This document shows positions 1 through 8,500 of a DNA stretch of 10,766 nt, in pieces. A model generated the notes under the pieces. That model was not told the DNA's origin, searched no databases, and saw nothing but the letters and a program-made list of their open reading frames with translations. The stretch's first letter is position 1, and every line of letters begins with the position of its first letter. This stretch comes from an uncultured Lachnospiraceae bacterium (GTDB taxonomy: Bacteria > Bacillota > Clostridia > Lachnospirales > Lachnospiraceae): positions 1-10,766 of the forward strand of contig CAOKHR010000060.1 of the NCBI GenBank assembly GCA_948468325.1, given 5' to 3'. A program made the position numbers and the translations under genes.

Positions 1-364
1 CTGTTGTGTCATATATACACGTTTTTGTCCCATCTGTATAGGTCAATTTCGTGACATGGCCTGTAGCATCAACTTCAATGTCGCTAATTGTTCCCGGAAC
101 ATCCGCCAGAGTCTTCACATCGCCTACATCCAAAGCTCCCGCAATATCGGCAGTTCCTTTTGCATACTCTTCATCCGCCATCGTCTGCGCAGCCATAACA
201 GACTGCCTTGTCTCGGCAATTACCTGTTTCTCTTTTGCTTTGTCAATATAGCCCGTCAGAGCCGGAACTAACAGCGCCGCGAGAATTGCAAGAATCACCA
301 GTACCACAATCAGCTCTACCAGGGTAAATCCCTTTTTGTTTTCTTTCCTTAATCTTTTCAACAT
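1..364 (-). CDS. Major type IV pilin-like prepilin, C-terminus cut by the window edge
   Basis: Structural subunit of a type IV pilus or pseudopilus, processed by prepilin peptidase and assembled from the membrane. I translated 121 residues from ATG at 364. The leader MLKRLRKENKKG is 12 residues, basic, and ends in Gly; it is followed by FTLVELIVVLVILAILAALL, with Phe at +1 and Glu at +5 as in the canonical class III signal. A helical stretch (GYIDKAKEKQVIAETRQSV) and then a mixed globular part with a T/D/G-rich beta region follow. The frame stays open to base 1, so the end is missing. The start at 364 has an AAAAGGAGA ribosome site 6 bases upstream. An in-frame ATG at 388 would add 8 residues (MKKKRRIS). 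It is the last visible gene of the cluster and is separated from the others by 174 bases, which fits separate, stronger expression of a major subunit. Family assignment is firm; calling it the major pilin is inference from its canonical signal and separate leader. Confidence 0.9.
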   Translation of the reverse strand, partial: MLKRLRKENKKGFTLVELIVVLVILAILAALLVPALTGYIDKAKEKQVIAETRQSVMAAQTMADEEYAKGTADIAGALDVGDVKTLADVPGTISDIEVDATGHVTKLTYTDGTKTCIYDTT

Positions 365-370
365 ACTTAT

Positions 371-379
371 TCTCCTTTT
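371..379 (-). promoter_or_regulatory. Ribosome binding site of the major pilin-like gene
   Basis: The coding strand reads AAAAGGAGA six bases before ATG 364, close to ideal. The same bases would encode the residues KRR if translation began at the upstream in-frame ATG at 388, so this site supports 364 as the main start. Confidence 0.75.
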
Positions 380-394
380 CTTTTTCATTTTCCG

Positions 395-415
395 GAACCG
401 TCCGCTGAACGGTTC
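395..415 (-). promoter_or_regulatory. Leader stem-loop upstream of the major pilin-like gene
   Basis: On the coding strand GAACCGT, a 7-base loop TCAGCGG, and ACGGTTC form a perfect 7-bp stem. There is no U-run after it, so it is not a standard intrinsic terminator. It lies directly behind an AAAGGA(G) Shine-Dalgarno-like sequence at 416-421 and six bases before the in-frame ATG at 388. It could stabilise the 5' end of the pilin mRNA or bring the distant Shine-Dalgarno close to ATG 388. The stem is seen directly; either role is inference. Confidence 0.5.
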
Positions 416-538
416 TCCTTTGCAGTTATATCGTCTGTTTGGATGATTTGTGTGCAAAAGATTAAAAAATAATCTATAACCATCCTCATACATTCCCGAT
501 ATTGTTGCATAAATCTATATAAACGTTAAAAATAACAT
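416..538 (-). other. Intergenic region holding a possible weak promoter for the pilin gene
   Basis: This non-coding AT-rich stretch lies between the 238-residue prepilin and the pilin leader hairpin. A perfect inverted repeat AGATTA-AAAAA-TAATCT lies at 459-475. On the coding strand a TTGCAC (452-457) and GATATA (427-432) lie 19 bases apart, a poor but possible -35/-10 pair that would place the transcript start near 420, just before the hairpin. No convincing terminator for the upstream genes is visible, so read-through from the operon is also possible. I see no small gene in it. Confidence 0.3.
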
Positions 539-1255
539 TTATATCTTTTTGACTGCAGTGACTGCATCCTGCCTTTTCGCATCATAGCGAAAATCCATTA
601 CCATTTTGTCCCACACTGCCAGCTCTTTAAAATCTTTGTCTTTATAAAGCTTTAAATCTACATTGACAAACATAACTTTATCTCCTTCACTTACATTCTC
701 CGGATAAGAAAATACCATCTTTAAATAATTTCCCATGTAATAGCCGTCGGTAAATATCTTATTTCCGGCTCTTGCAACAGCATCTTCTCCGTTCTGATAT
801 ATATAAGAACCATCCGCAGCGTCACGGGTATAATATCTGATTAAAAGTTCTCCCGGATCTGTTTCCTCCAGTACGTCCAGTCTGGAATCTCCCAGCATAA
901 GATCTGTCCCGCCGCATCCGTCCGCAGACAGCAGCGTTACATACCCCTGCTCGTTTATAAATTCTAATACGGCTCCGTCTGCGGAACCCTCCTGCCCCGA
1001 AATAGCATTACCGTTTTCATATATTTTTATATATCCGGAAACTGTCTGGCCGATCCCACGCAGCTCCTGTTCGATATTATCTAAAATAATCTGCGCATCC
1101 TCAAGTTCTCTCATCTGAAGGAATATCTTAGCGGCAGGACTCATAATTCCGACAATCATCGCCATCATTATGCTAAACAGCAGCATTGCAGCCGTCACTT
1201 CAACTAAACTCGTTCCTGCCCGGCCGTCTTTTAACTTCCAGGGAAGTTTTTTCAA
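539..1255 (-). CDS. Minor prepilin (pseudopilin-like), 238 residues
   Basis: Membrane-anchored minor pilin subunit. The leader MKKLPWKLKDGRAG ends in Gly-14, followed by TSLVEVTAAMLLFSIMMAMI, so Glu is at +5 and a hydrophobic helix of about 20 residues follows: a class III prepilin signal. The remaining roughly 190 residues start with a helix rich in charged residues (MRELEDAQIILDNIEQELRG) and continue as a beta-rich globular domain; there are no motifs I recognise. The length suits GspJ-like minor pseudopilins, but I cannot make that assignment firmly. The start codon is TTG: GGGAGG lies 9 bases upstream (1265-1270), no better start exists before the signal sequence, and TTGA overlaps the stop of the preceding gene by 4 bases. 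This arrangement suggests translational coupling, so the two subunits are probably made in a fixed ratio. Confidence 0.85.
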   Translation of the reverse strand: MKKLPWKLKDGRAGTSLVEVTAAMLLFSIMMAMIVGIMSPAAKIFLQMRELEDAQIILDNIEQELRGIGQTVSGYIKIYENGNAISGQEGSADGAVLEFINEQGYVTLLSADGCGGTDLMLGDSRLDVLEETDPGELLIRYYTRDAADGSYIYQNGEDAVARAGNKIFTDGYYMGNYLKMVFSYPENVSEGDKVMFVNVDLKLYKDKDFKELAVWDKMVMDFRYDAKRQDAVTAVKKI

Positions 1256-1752
1256 TCCTGACCACCTCCCGCATTTTCACTGGCAGAGCCATATACATAA
1301 AAAACAATCTTCCTGTCATTTCCGGATGCATCCTGATCCAGAACTTCTTTCTTTCCCTTTTCAATCTGCAGGGAAAACAAAATATCCGTTCCCTGCTGGC
1401 TTCCATCCGGTGAAACTGCGTGAAAGGATAAAGATTCCTTATCTCCTCCCGTAAAATCCGTTTTTTGCAGATTCCTGCAGATTCTTGCGTTTGTTTCCCG
1501 TATTTCTCTGCTTTTACTGAATGCATTCGTACAAAATGATATTGTTCCCTGCATAATCGCCACGATAAGCAGAAACAGAACTGCACTTATCATAACCTCC
1601 GGCAGAGACTCTCCTGATTTTTTAGATTTTATACCCAAAGGGCATCCCTCTATGACACGCTCCTGTGGAGCAGTCTCAAAATGTAAACCCAAAGGGCATC
1701 CCTCTATGACACGCTCCTGCGGAGCAGTCTCAAAACATAACTTTTTCTTCAT
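1252..1752 (-). CDS. Minor prepilin with a leader extended by a duplicated 18-residue element, 166 residues
   Basis: Small minor pilin. The cleavage motif is KSKKSG followed by ESLPEVMISAVLFLLIVAIM: Gly-47 would be -1, Glu is at +5, then a hydrophobic helix. The mature part would be about 119 residues (GspI/GspH size). The leader is 47 residues, far longer than the 6-20 usual for class III prepilins, because residues 5-40 are two copies of an 18-residue unit with core FETAPQERVIEGCPLG. Removing both leaves MKKLKSKKSG-type spacing, an 11-residue leader of normal size. ATG 1752 is supported by AAGGAGA at 1759-1765 with GGAG 7 bases upstream, and overlaps the preceding stop as ATGA. A TTG codon near 1635-1637 could serve as an internal start giving an 8-residue leader, but it has only a weak GAGGG in front. 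Whether the extended leader is processed normally is unknown. Confidence 0.8.
   Translation of the reverse strand: MKKKLCFETAPQERVIEGCPLGLHFETAPQERVIEGCPLGIKSKKSGESLPEVMISAVLFLLIVAIMQGTISFCTNAFSKSREIRETNARICRNLQKTDFTGGDKESLSFHAVSPDGSQQGTDILFSLQIEKGKKEVLDQDASGNDRKIVFYVYGSASENAGGGQD
1265..1270 (-). promoter_or_regulatory. Shine-Dalgarno that decides the TTG start of the 238-residue prepilin
   Basis: GGGAGG on the coding strand lies inside the last codons of the upstream prepilin (part of the C-terminal GGGQD), 9 bases before TTG 1255. With the TTGA start/stop overlap it supports coupled initiation at the non-AUG codon. Confidence 0.65.
1633..1740 (-). repeat. Tandem 54-bp palindrome-rich element inserted in frame in a prepilin leader
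   Basis: Two head-to-tail copies (1687-1740 and 1633-1686) match at 51 of 54 positions, differing at 1720/1666, 1736/1682 and 1737/1683. Each contains a GCTCC-3 nt-GGAGC hairpin (1713-1725 and 1659-1671) and an AGGG-CAT-CCCT hairpin near the other end. The unit length is a multiple of three, so both copies stay open in the prepilin frame. The high identity implies recent duplication or two recent insertions. It resembles in principle the palindromic elements that insert into coding sequence (Rickettsia RPE being the known example), but I do not assign it to any named family. Confidence 0.85.
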
Positions 1753-2525
1753 GGATTTTCTCCTTCTGTACTCTGGGGCGTATCTGCAATCGCCTTTTGA
1801 AATACGCAGGTTTTTAAGTTTTCAAATCCGGGCTTAAACTCATATGTGATATTCAGCACTCCTTCCTGCCCGTAAGGCGTCGTACTGTTTTTGTACCACT
1901 GCTTTTCATTTTCATTCCATATGATTACTGTATCATTGTGTTTAAATGTAATATCCTGATACGTTACTTCCTGCTGGTATTCTGTAGCATACCGGTATGT
2001 AACATCTCCAATATCAGCGACTACCTCCACTGTAAACGCATACCGGAAAATTTTCTGGTTCATAATCTCCGCAGGTGTAATGCCGTTTTCATCAATTCCG
2101 CCTGTGTCATATGAAAATTCTCCCGATAAACTGTCTGCGGAAAGCCCCTCTTTGTACAAAATTACAGTAATATCTCCATACTCCTCTCCCGCCGGATAAC
2201 TGCCTGCTTTATAATAAAAAGATGTATCCTCCGGACGGTCCGGATTATATTCTGCATAACGGTCATCCTCTAAGAATGTACAGGCAAAACGGTAAAAACT
2301 GTCACCCGGCGCAGTGTCAGGATCTGTGTAATAAAGCTCTTCATCCAGCGTCTGTGCAAAACTCTTCGCAAGCTGATAACAGCGCTCCTGTATAAGCCGC
2401 CTGTTTGCACCGGAAAGTATCAGTCCCGCCGTATAAATCATGGCAAGGGAAAATGCAACCAGAAATGCCGAAACACATACTACAATGACAAGTGAAGCTC
2501 CTTTTTTTGATTTCTGATCCATCAT
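1749..2525 (-). CDS. PilX/GspK-like prepilin lacking Glu+5, 258 residues
   Basis: Probable pilus-tip minor subunit. The leader MMDQKSKKG is 9 residues, basic and ends in Gly; the mature part begins ASLVIVVCVSAFLVAFSLAM, a hydrophobic helix in which position +5 is Ile, not Glu. Loss of Glu+5 is characteristic of GspK-type subunits, which start the filament and need no charge pairing with a preceding subunit. A helix with ANRRLIQERCYQLAKSFAQ follows, then a tyrosine- and acid-rich region (residues about 60-130) and beta-rich segments such as TYRYATEYQQEVTYQD. The purine-rich AGGGAGGGAG ribosome site lies just upstream; two adjacent ATG codons leave the exact start open by one residue. It begins 26 bases after the giant gene ends and overlaps the next prepilin by 4 bases. 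GspK-like is a role inference: the protein is shorter than typical GspK and I do not see its full domain layout. Confidence 0.75.
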   Translation of the reverse strand: MMDQKSKKGASLVIVVCVSAFLVAFSLAMIYTAGLILSGANRRLIQERCYQLAKSFAQTLDEELYYTDPDTAPGDSFYRFACTFLEDDRYAEYNPDRPEDTSFYYKAGSYPAGEEYGDITVILYKEGLSADSLSGEFSYDTGGIDENGITPAEIMNQKIFRYAFTVEVVADIGDVTYRYATEYQQEVTYQDITFKHNDTVIIWNENEKQWYKNSTTPYGQEGVLNITYEFKPGFENLKTCVFQKAIADTPQSTEGENP

Positions 2526-2551
2526 TTTCTCCCTCCCTTCTTCCTCATAAA

Positions 2552-5500
2552 TTAATTGTGGAATACAACCTCATAAGGCTCTGATTTTACATAGAAACCG
2601 CTTCCCGGATCTGCCTCATTCACTTCCACATCAGCAGTAATATTTACTGATCTGGTATAAATTAAATCTGCTTCCTGCATATCGACCCTGCTGTCCTGAT
2701 CCGAATTTACTGCATCCGGCAGTATAAATGTATATTCAAATCCTCCGCTTTCTGATTTCTTCACACAAATTGCTGCTTTCAAATCTGTCTGGCAGGAAAT
2801 CATCAATGCTGCGTCTACCGCATATCTGCCCGGCACAACGTTGTGATACGAATCCAGCATAATTTCCTGTCCGTCTGTTATACTTCCCAGTTCTTCCCAT
2901 GCATTATCCGCATTACGGAAAGATATTCGAACCTCTTCGCCGTCCTCTTTCAGCTTAAACGCATAGATATTTCCGTCTTTCGCCGTAAGGAATGCATAAT
3001 AAACATCCGCATATTCCACACTGCTCCAGCAAAGAGCCGTATGATTTGCTTTCCATACATCAGACGTATTTTCCAAATCCGGATTTGGAGTCAGTACTGC
3101 TTCTGCCTCACGCTCTGCGCTGCCTACCGTAACTGCCGGGCCGGAAAGCTCTGCATAAGGCAGCCGCCATATATCAGGATTGCTTACCCATTCCGAGCTG
3201 ACGTTTCCGTCTCCGGAAGAAATTCTGGTATAGAAAAGAATATACCTGCCTGCATATCCTGCAGAAAGCCCTGACATTGCATGGCTGTAACGGTTTACTG
3301 CTTCTGTGTTCATTTGCACCGGATGCGGCCTGCCTTCTTCATTCACGGAAGGATATGCGGCTAAAAGACCGTCCAGATTCGTTTCCTCTCCCGCGTCTAT
3401 GCGGCTCCTTGCAGCTTCTGCAGCTTCTGCGCTTTCAAACACATATGCTTTCAAAAGATAGCTGCTTCCGCCGGGCGGAATACTTGACGCATCCGCTGTG
3501 ACGGCCACCGAGAGCCCTCCATTTTGAAATTTCTCAAAAGATTTTGCATCTGCTTTATCATATTCCCAATTCTTTTCCCATACTACCCGGGGAGCGGAAA
3601 GCCTTTTTGGTATTGCAATCTCAAAAGTAATTCCGTTTACACTGTCTATGTATTCTTCACTGTTCAAGGCTGCCTGCGCTTTCAGGTAAATCTGTATGCG
3701 TCTTCCGGAATAAGCTTCTAAATTCACGTCTGTTTGGTAAATATTTCCGGGAACTCCCGCAGCCGGCACGCTTTGCGGATTGCCGTCCGCATCGCAGACC
3801 GGAACGGCTTCTTCTAATGTTACATTATCTTCGGCATACGGCTGTATATAAATCTGATAAGACACGCATCCTGTTTCCGGCCGGATGGCATCCCACTCTA
3901 CCATATAATACAGCTCATTAATATCCGGATTTGTTACTCTTGGCTGCTCCGGACGCGGCAGACGCTTTCTTATCGGATATGTTTTTTCAGCAGTCAGTCC
4001 GACTTTCCCTGTACCTGCCGCATCTCCTTTACGCGTCACAATAAGTTCCACTGCGTCATAAGACCAGTTCTGGGCATCTTCTGTAATAAAATTGCCCGAT
4101 ACCTCCCGGTCTGTAAAAACAGATACCCTGCTGGTGGTGCTGCCGTCCGCATTTTTTATAATGCCGTTCATCGTTACCAGATACCTGTCACCTGCCTGAT
4201 AAGTTTCCTCATCCCAGCGGAATGTATAAGTAAGACGACCGTCATCTGACAAATCAGGAGCCAGGCTTTTTCCATCCTGGATTTCCATCAATTTGGGGCG
4301 CGGCAGCCACTCAAAAAGATTTTCTGAAGTCCATCTGCACTGTGCAAATGTGTTGTCACTCAAAACATTGCTGTATGCATATTCCCATTTGGAGCCGGTA
4401 ACCGTTGTGCCGTCTTCCGCTGTCTGTGTATCTACCGTCAGCATACTGATATTATAATCGTCATTCTGATTTACTGCATAATACGTATATACAGGCCCTA
4501 AACCGGACTGTGCATACCATACCCGCACTTTCATATTCTCCGCATCTGCAATATATTCAGGAAGATTTGTAAATTCGGCTGCTGCCGCTCCTCCTGCTGT
4601 TGTCAAAATATCGGTACTCTGAAAAACTGCATCTTCATGTACGACTCCGTTTTCATCTTTCCATGTTCCTATCAGGTCCGCTCTGTATACAGGAGGCGTC
4701 GTAACATTTCCTCCATTCCCCGAAAGCGTTACCGTAATACTCAAATCCGAAAGACTTACACCGGAAACCATACTCGAAGGCGTCGCCGTTCCCGCTGCTG
4801 CGTTTCCGCTCTTATGCAGCGTAATTTCCGGTACATTTACCGGCAGATAAACGGGCAGAGACATCTGGTCCGCTGCCGTCTGTATGCTGCCGGATTCGTC
4901 CTGAATGCGGACTGTTGTCGTAACAATCAGCTGCTCAAGAGAATTTGCAGTCTGACGGTGATAATTTTCCTGTCTTGTCGAATCAAATCTTAAAACTGTT
5001 CCGTCCATCAAAGCCAGTTCCACTTCCCAGTCATCATACGTAAAATCTTTGGCGTTTAACAGACTGAACCGATACTGGTAATTTCCTTCTGTTCCCATAA
5101 GCTCCGCACGTATTTCCGGAGCAGCCGAGATTACATACAGCGCAACCGTATTAGAATCCACTTCAGCTGACCGCTCCAAACCATTCTTATTTCTGGCAGA
5201 CAATCTGACGAATACCTCTCCGCCTTTTGCGAATTCTTCATCAGAAATATGGAATTTGTACTCTTCTCCTTCAAAAATAAAGGAATTGCCTGTACTGCCT
5301 TCGATCTGTATGATTTCGTCCGCTCCCCCGTCAGAGCCTTTCCGGTATAATACCGCTTCGTATTCTACGTCGCTTTGTGCATAGGAGGAAGCTTCCACAC
5401 GGACTGTGAAATCCCTGTTTTCTTTGGATAAAATAACTTTTTCGGGTGCGATAAGCATTCCTGACTCTGTATAACAGAATTCGCGCACATAATTGTCAAA

Positions 5501-8500
5501 AATACTGCCTTCCCTTACCACGGAATTCATATCCGCATAAGTATCTCCTGCGGCAACGGTAAAAAGAACTCTTCCGATTGTATTTCCCGCATACAAAACA
5601 TTGTTATTATTTATTGTTATGCTGTTTATGAGATAACTGCCGCTTCCGGGATTTAAATATACAAAATACTGCGTATTATTCTTCACCAGTCTGTACACCC
5701 ATCCTGCATTTGCTCTCTGTAAATCCGTATTTGCCCCGTTATCTCTAATCAAAGTACCGCCCGGAAAACTCGAAACTGTATTTTCACTTAAGAAAAAGTT
5801 AAATACACGATTTCCGCTGCCTGAATTGATGCTGTTTACTCTGGAAGCTCCGTTTTTATAAGAGACAACCGGATTATTGACCTGATTATAATTTCCGCTG
5901 GCGCGGTTTACGGAAAAGCAGTATTTCAAAGTTGTATTTTCAGAGCCTTTCGCCCCGTATCTGTCTCCTAAAATACCGCCGACAAAATTTGCTCCTTTTA
6001 AAACAGATGCATAATTCCGGCATCTTGTAATATTCAATGCAATATTACCGGTGGATGTTTCAATTGCGCTCTGCCCCGGATTGTCGCAGGAAAAGAATCC
6101 CACAATACCGGAAGCCATGGAAGCAGAATAAATTTCAACTCCTGCTCCGTTGACACAGTCTGTCACTTCAATGGTATAGTTCTGTGCATTGGCCGCATTC
6201 TGCACTCTATACGCAGTCACGTTGCCTAAAATTCCCGCACTGTCATTTGCACAGTTTGCGACATTTTTTCCTGTCCGTCCGTAGATATTTCCATAATTGC
6301 CGCAGCCGGCAATACGATACGCATGATTCTCATAAGCATGATAAATCTGCGCAACAATGCCGCCGGACGCTCCCAGCCATCCGCACCCGTAAGTCGTCTG
6401 AAGATTTCCATAATTATAGCACTTTTCTACCGTGCCGCCGCTTCCTGTCCACTGTCCGAGAATACCCCCGGAATAATGCGTATTTTTGCAGTACACCGTT
6501 CCGTAATTCACACTGTTATTGATACTCCATTTACTGCTGGTGCTGTTATTTTGATTTCCGACAATACCGCCTGCAAAACGGTCTGTATCCCCTCCGGATA
6601 ACTGTCTCCCGACAAAAGCACGGTTCAGTAAGAATGAAAGATCTTTCTCCGATTCGTTCATACCGATAATTCCGCCTGTACCTACTCCGATTGCCTGCGA
6701 TTTATTATTCAGATACCAGTTTCCGGTCGCACAATAGGCAACCCTGCCTGTAGGCGCGTTATATGCAGCAATACCTCCCACATTGCCGTTTGTACTCATA
6801 ATCATGGAAAGGCTTCTGTCTGCACTGACTTTTTTGTTCGTATCGCTGTATGTCTGATCTTCCATCTGCTGTGTTTCATTCCAGACAACATATCCTTCGT
6901 CTGCCGCAGCGTGTGCCGCGGAAGCTGCCGAAATTAATTCTTCCACACTGCTGACCGCGACCCCGTACGGCCCTTTCATCAGCTTTGTCATTTCAAGATC
7001 TCCGGAATGCTCAATATTTCCTTTGTTGTATCCGGCAACACCGCCTGCCATGCCGCTGTCAGCATGAATCGTATTTCCGCTGCCTGCAATTACACATCCC
7101 AAAATCTCTCCTGCCGTTTCATTTTTTCCGGCTATGCCTCCCACATGGGAAGACAGGTTTTCTTTTTCCGCTGCAGTACTTGTACTGGTCGCCGTATAAA
7201 CTCCCCTGACATCTAACATAAAGCTCTCAACGCGGCATTCTTCCAGAATACCGCTGTTTCTTCCTGCAATTCCGCCATAGCAGTTTCCTGCCGCACCGCC
7301 TTCTCTCTGTATCACCAGTCCATTGTGAAAGCCGCAGTTTTCTATGCTTGCTCCGGCCTGATTCTCACCCGCAATACCGCCGAGGAAGCGATAATTGGAA
7401 AAGTTTGTAAATGCCAGCCCCGAAACTGCCATATTCCGAATCAAAGCGCCGCCGTTTCCGTTTCCAAAGCCCCGATTCTGCCCTGCGACGCCTCCGACTG
7501 TCAGATTATTGGCGCTGACATTTATCTCTGGCATAGATGCGACGGCCCTGCTGTCAGGATCTTCCACATCTGCCATGCTCTGTATTACACCGCTTTCGCT
7601 ATTGATACCGGCAATGCCGCCGATAATTTTTGCCGTTCCCGAAATCGTCACATTTCCCGCAGGAAAACTGTCAGAAACCACGCCGTAATTGACTGCACAT
7701 ACCGTACCGACAGCATCCGCACCGCGGCTGCTGATTTCTATTGTCTCTGCCAAACGGGTGTCTCCGACTGAACAATTTACGATTTGTCCATAATTTTCCG
7801 CGCAAATTCCTCCTGCATACCCCTCGTCGCTGACAACCTTTCCAAGATTTCTGCAGTCCCGGAGTACAAAATCCTGACCGTTTACAGCCACGATACCGCC
7901 TGCGGGACCATGATCTGACATAACGCTTTCACTTTTATTGCATGCCCTGACAATACGTCCCGCACTCTCCGTGCCAGAAGCTTTCCCTGCTTTTCCGATG
8001 ATTCCTCCGGCCTGGCCGTCTTTGGCGTGTACGAGTTTTGCGGCGCAGACTAAATAAGCATTCTCCTGGCTGGCGGTAAGCACGCCTTCGTTAATGCCGA
8101 CAATACCGCCCACATTTTCTTTGCCGGCAATGCTGACCTTATCTCCCACAACGGCAGCTTCCCCGCTGCCCGTGCGTATTATTTTTCCTTCCGCTCCGTT
8201 TAATCCTGCGATACCGCCGATGCCTGTTCCGCTGTTGCCGGTAATTGTACATGCCGAATCTACATCTGCCGAATCCAGCTGCACCTCGCCGTAATTTTTT
8301 CCGGCAATGCCGCCTGCATAATCTTTTGCTCCCGTCACATTTGCACGGTTTTTATTATCTTTCAGCAGCGCGCCCGCCATATTATATCCCGCAATGCCGC
8401 CCACACAGCTGCGGCCGGATATATTTCTTCCCGCCTGTGTGCTGCACATGGCAATTGTTCCGGAAAAATATTCCCATATTTTACGGTTGACATCTTCGTA

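Noticed and set aside
525..536. GTTA-AAAA-TAAC inverted repeat after the 238-residue prepilin as a terminator
   Set aside because: The stem is only 4 AT-rich pairs and no U-run follows; too weak to call.
1200..1586. Minus-strand frame of 128 codons overlapping the two minor prepilins
   Set aside because: It is in another frame of two well-supported overlapping genes, with a basic, disordered translation and no ribosome site.
1652..1837. Plus-strand frame containing the repeat twice (MTRSCGAVSK units)
   Set aside because: This is the reverse strand of the same 54-bp element; the minus-strand frame has a strong ribosome site and a prepilin signal, so it is the coding one.
2843..3274. Open plus-strand frame of 143 codons
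   Set aside because: It lies wholly antisense to the giant gene, has no ribosome site or recognisable protein pattern, and is one of many such shadow frames across this long gene.
7325..7771. Open plus-strand frame of 148 codons
   Set aside because: It is antisense to the GLUG repeats; its composition (Cys/Ile/Arg-rich low-order protein) reflects the reverse of repeat codons.
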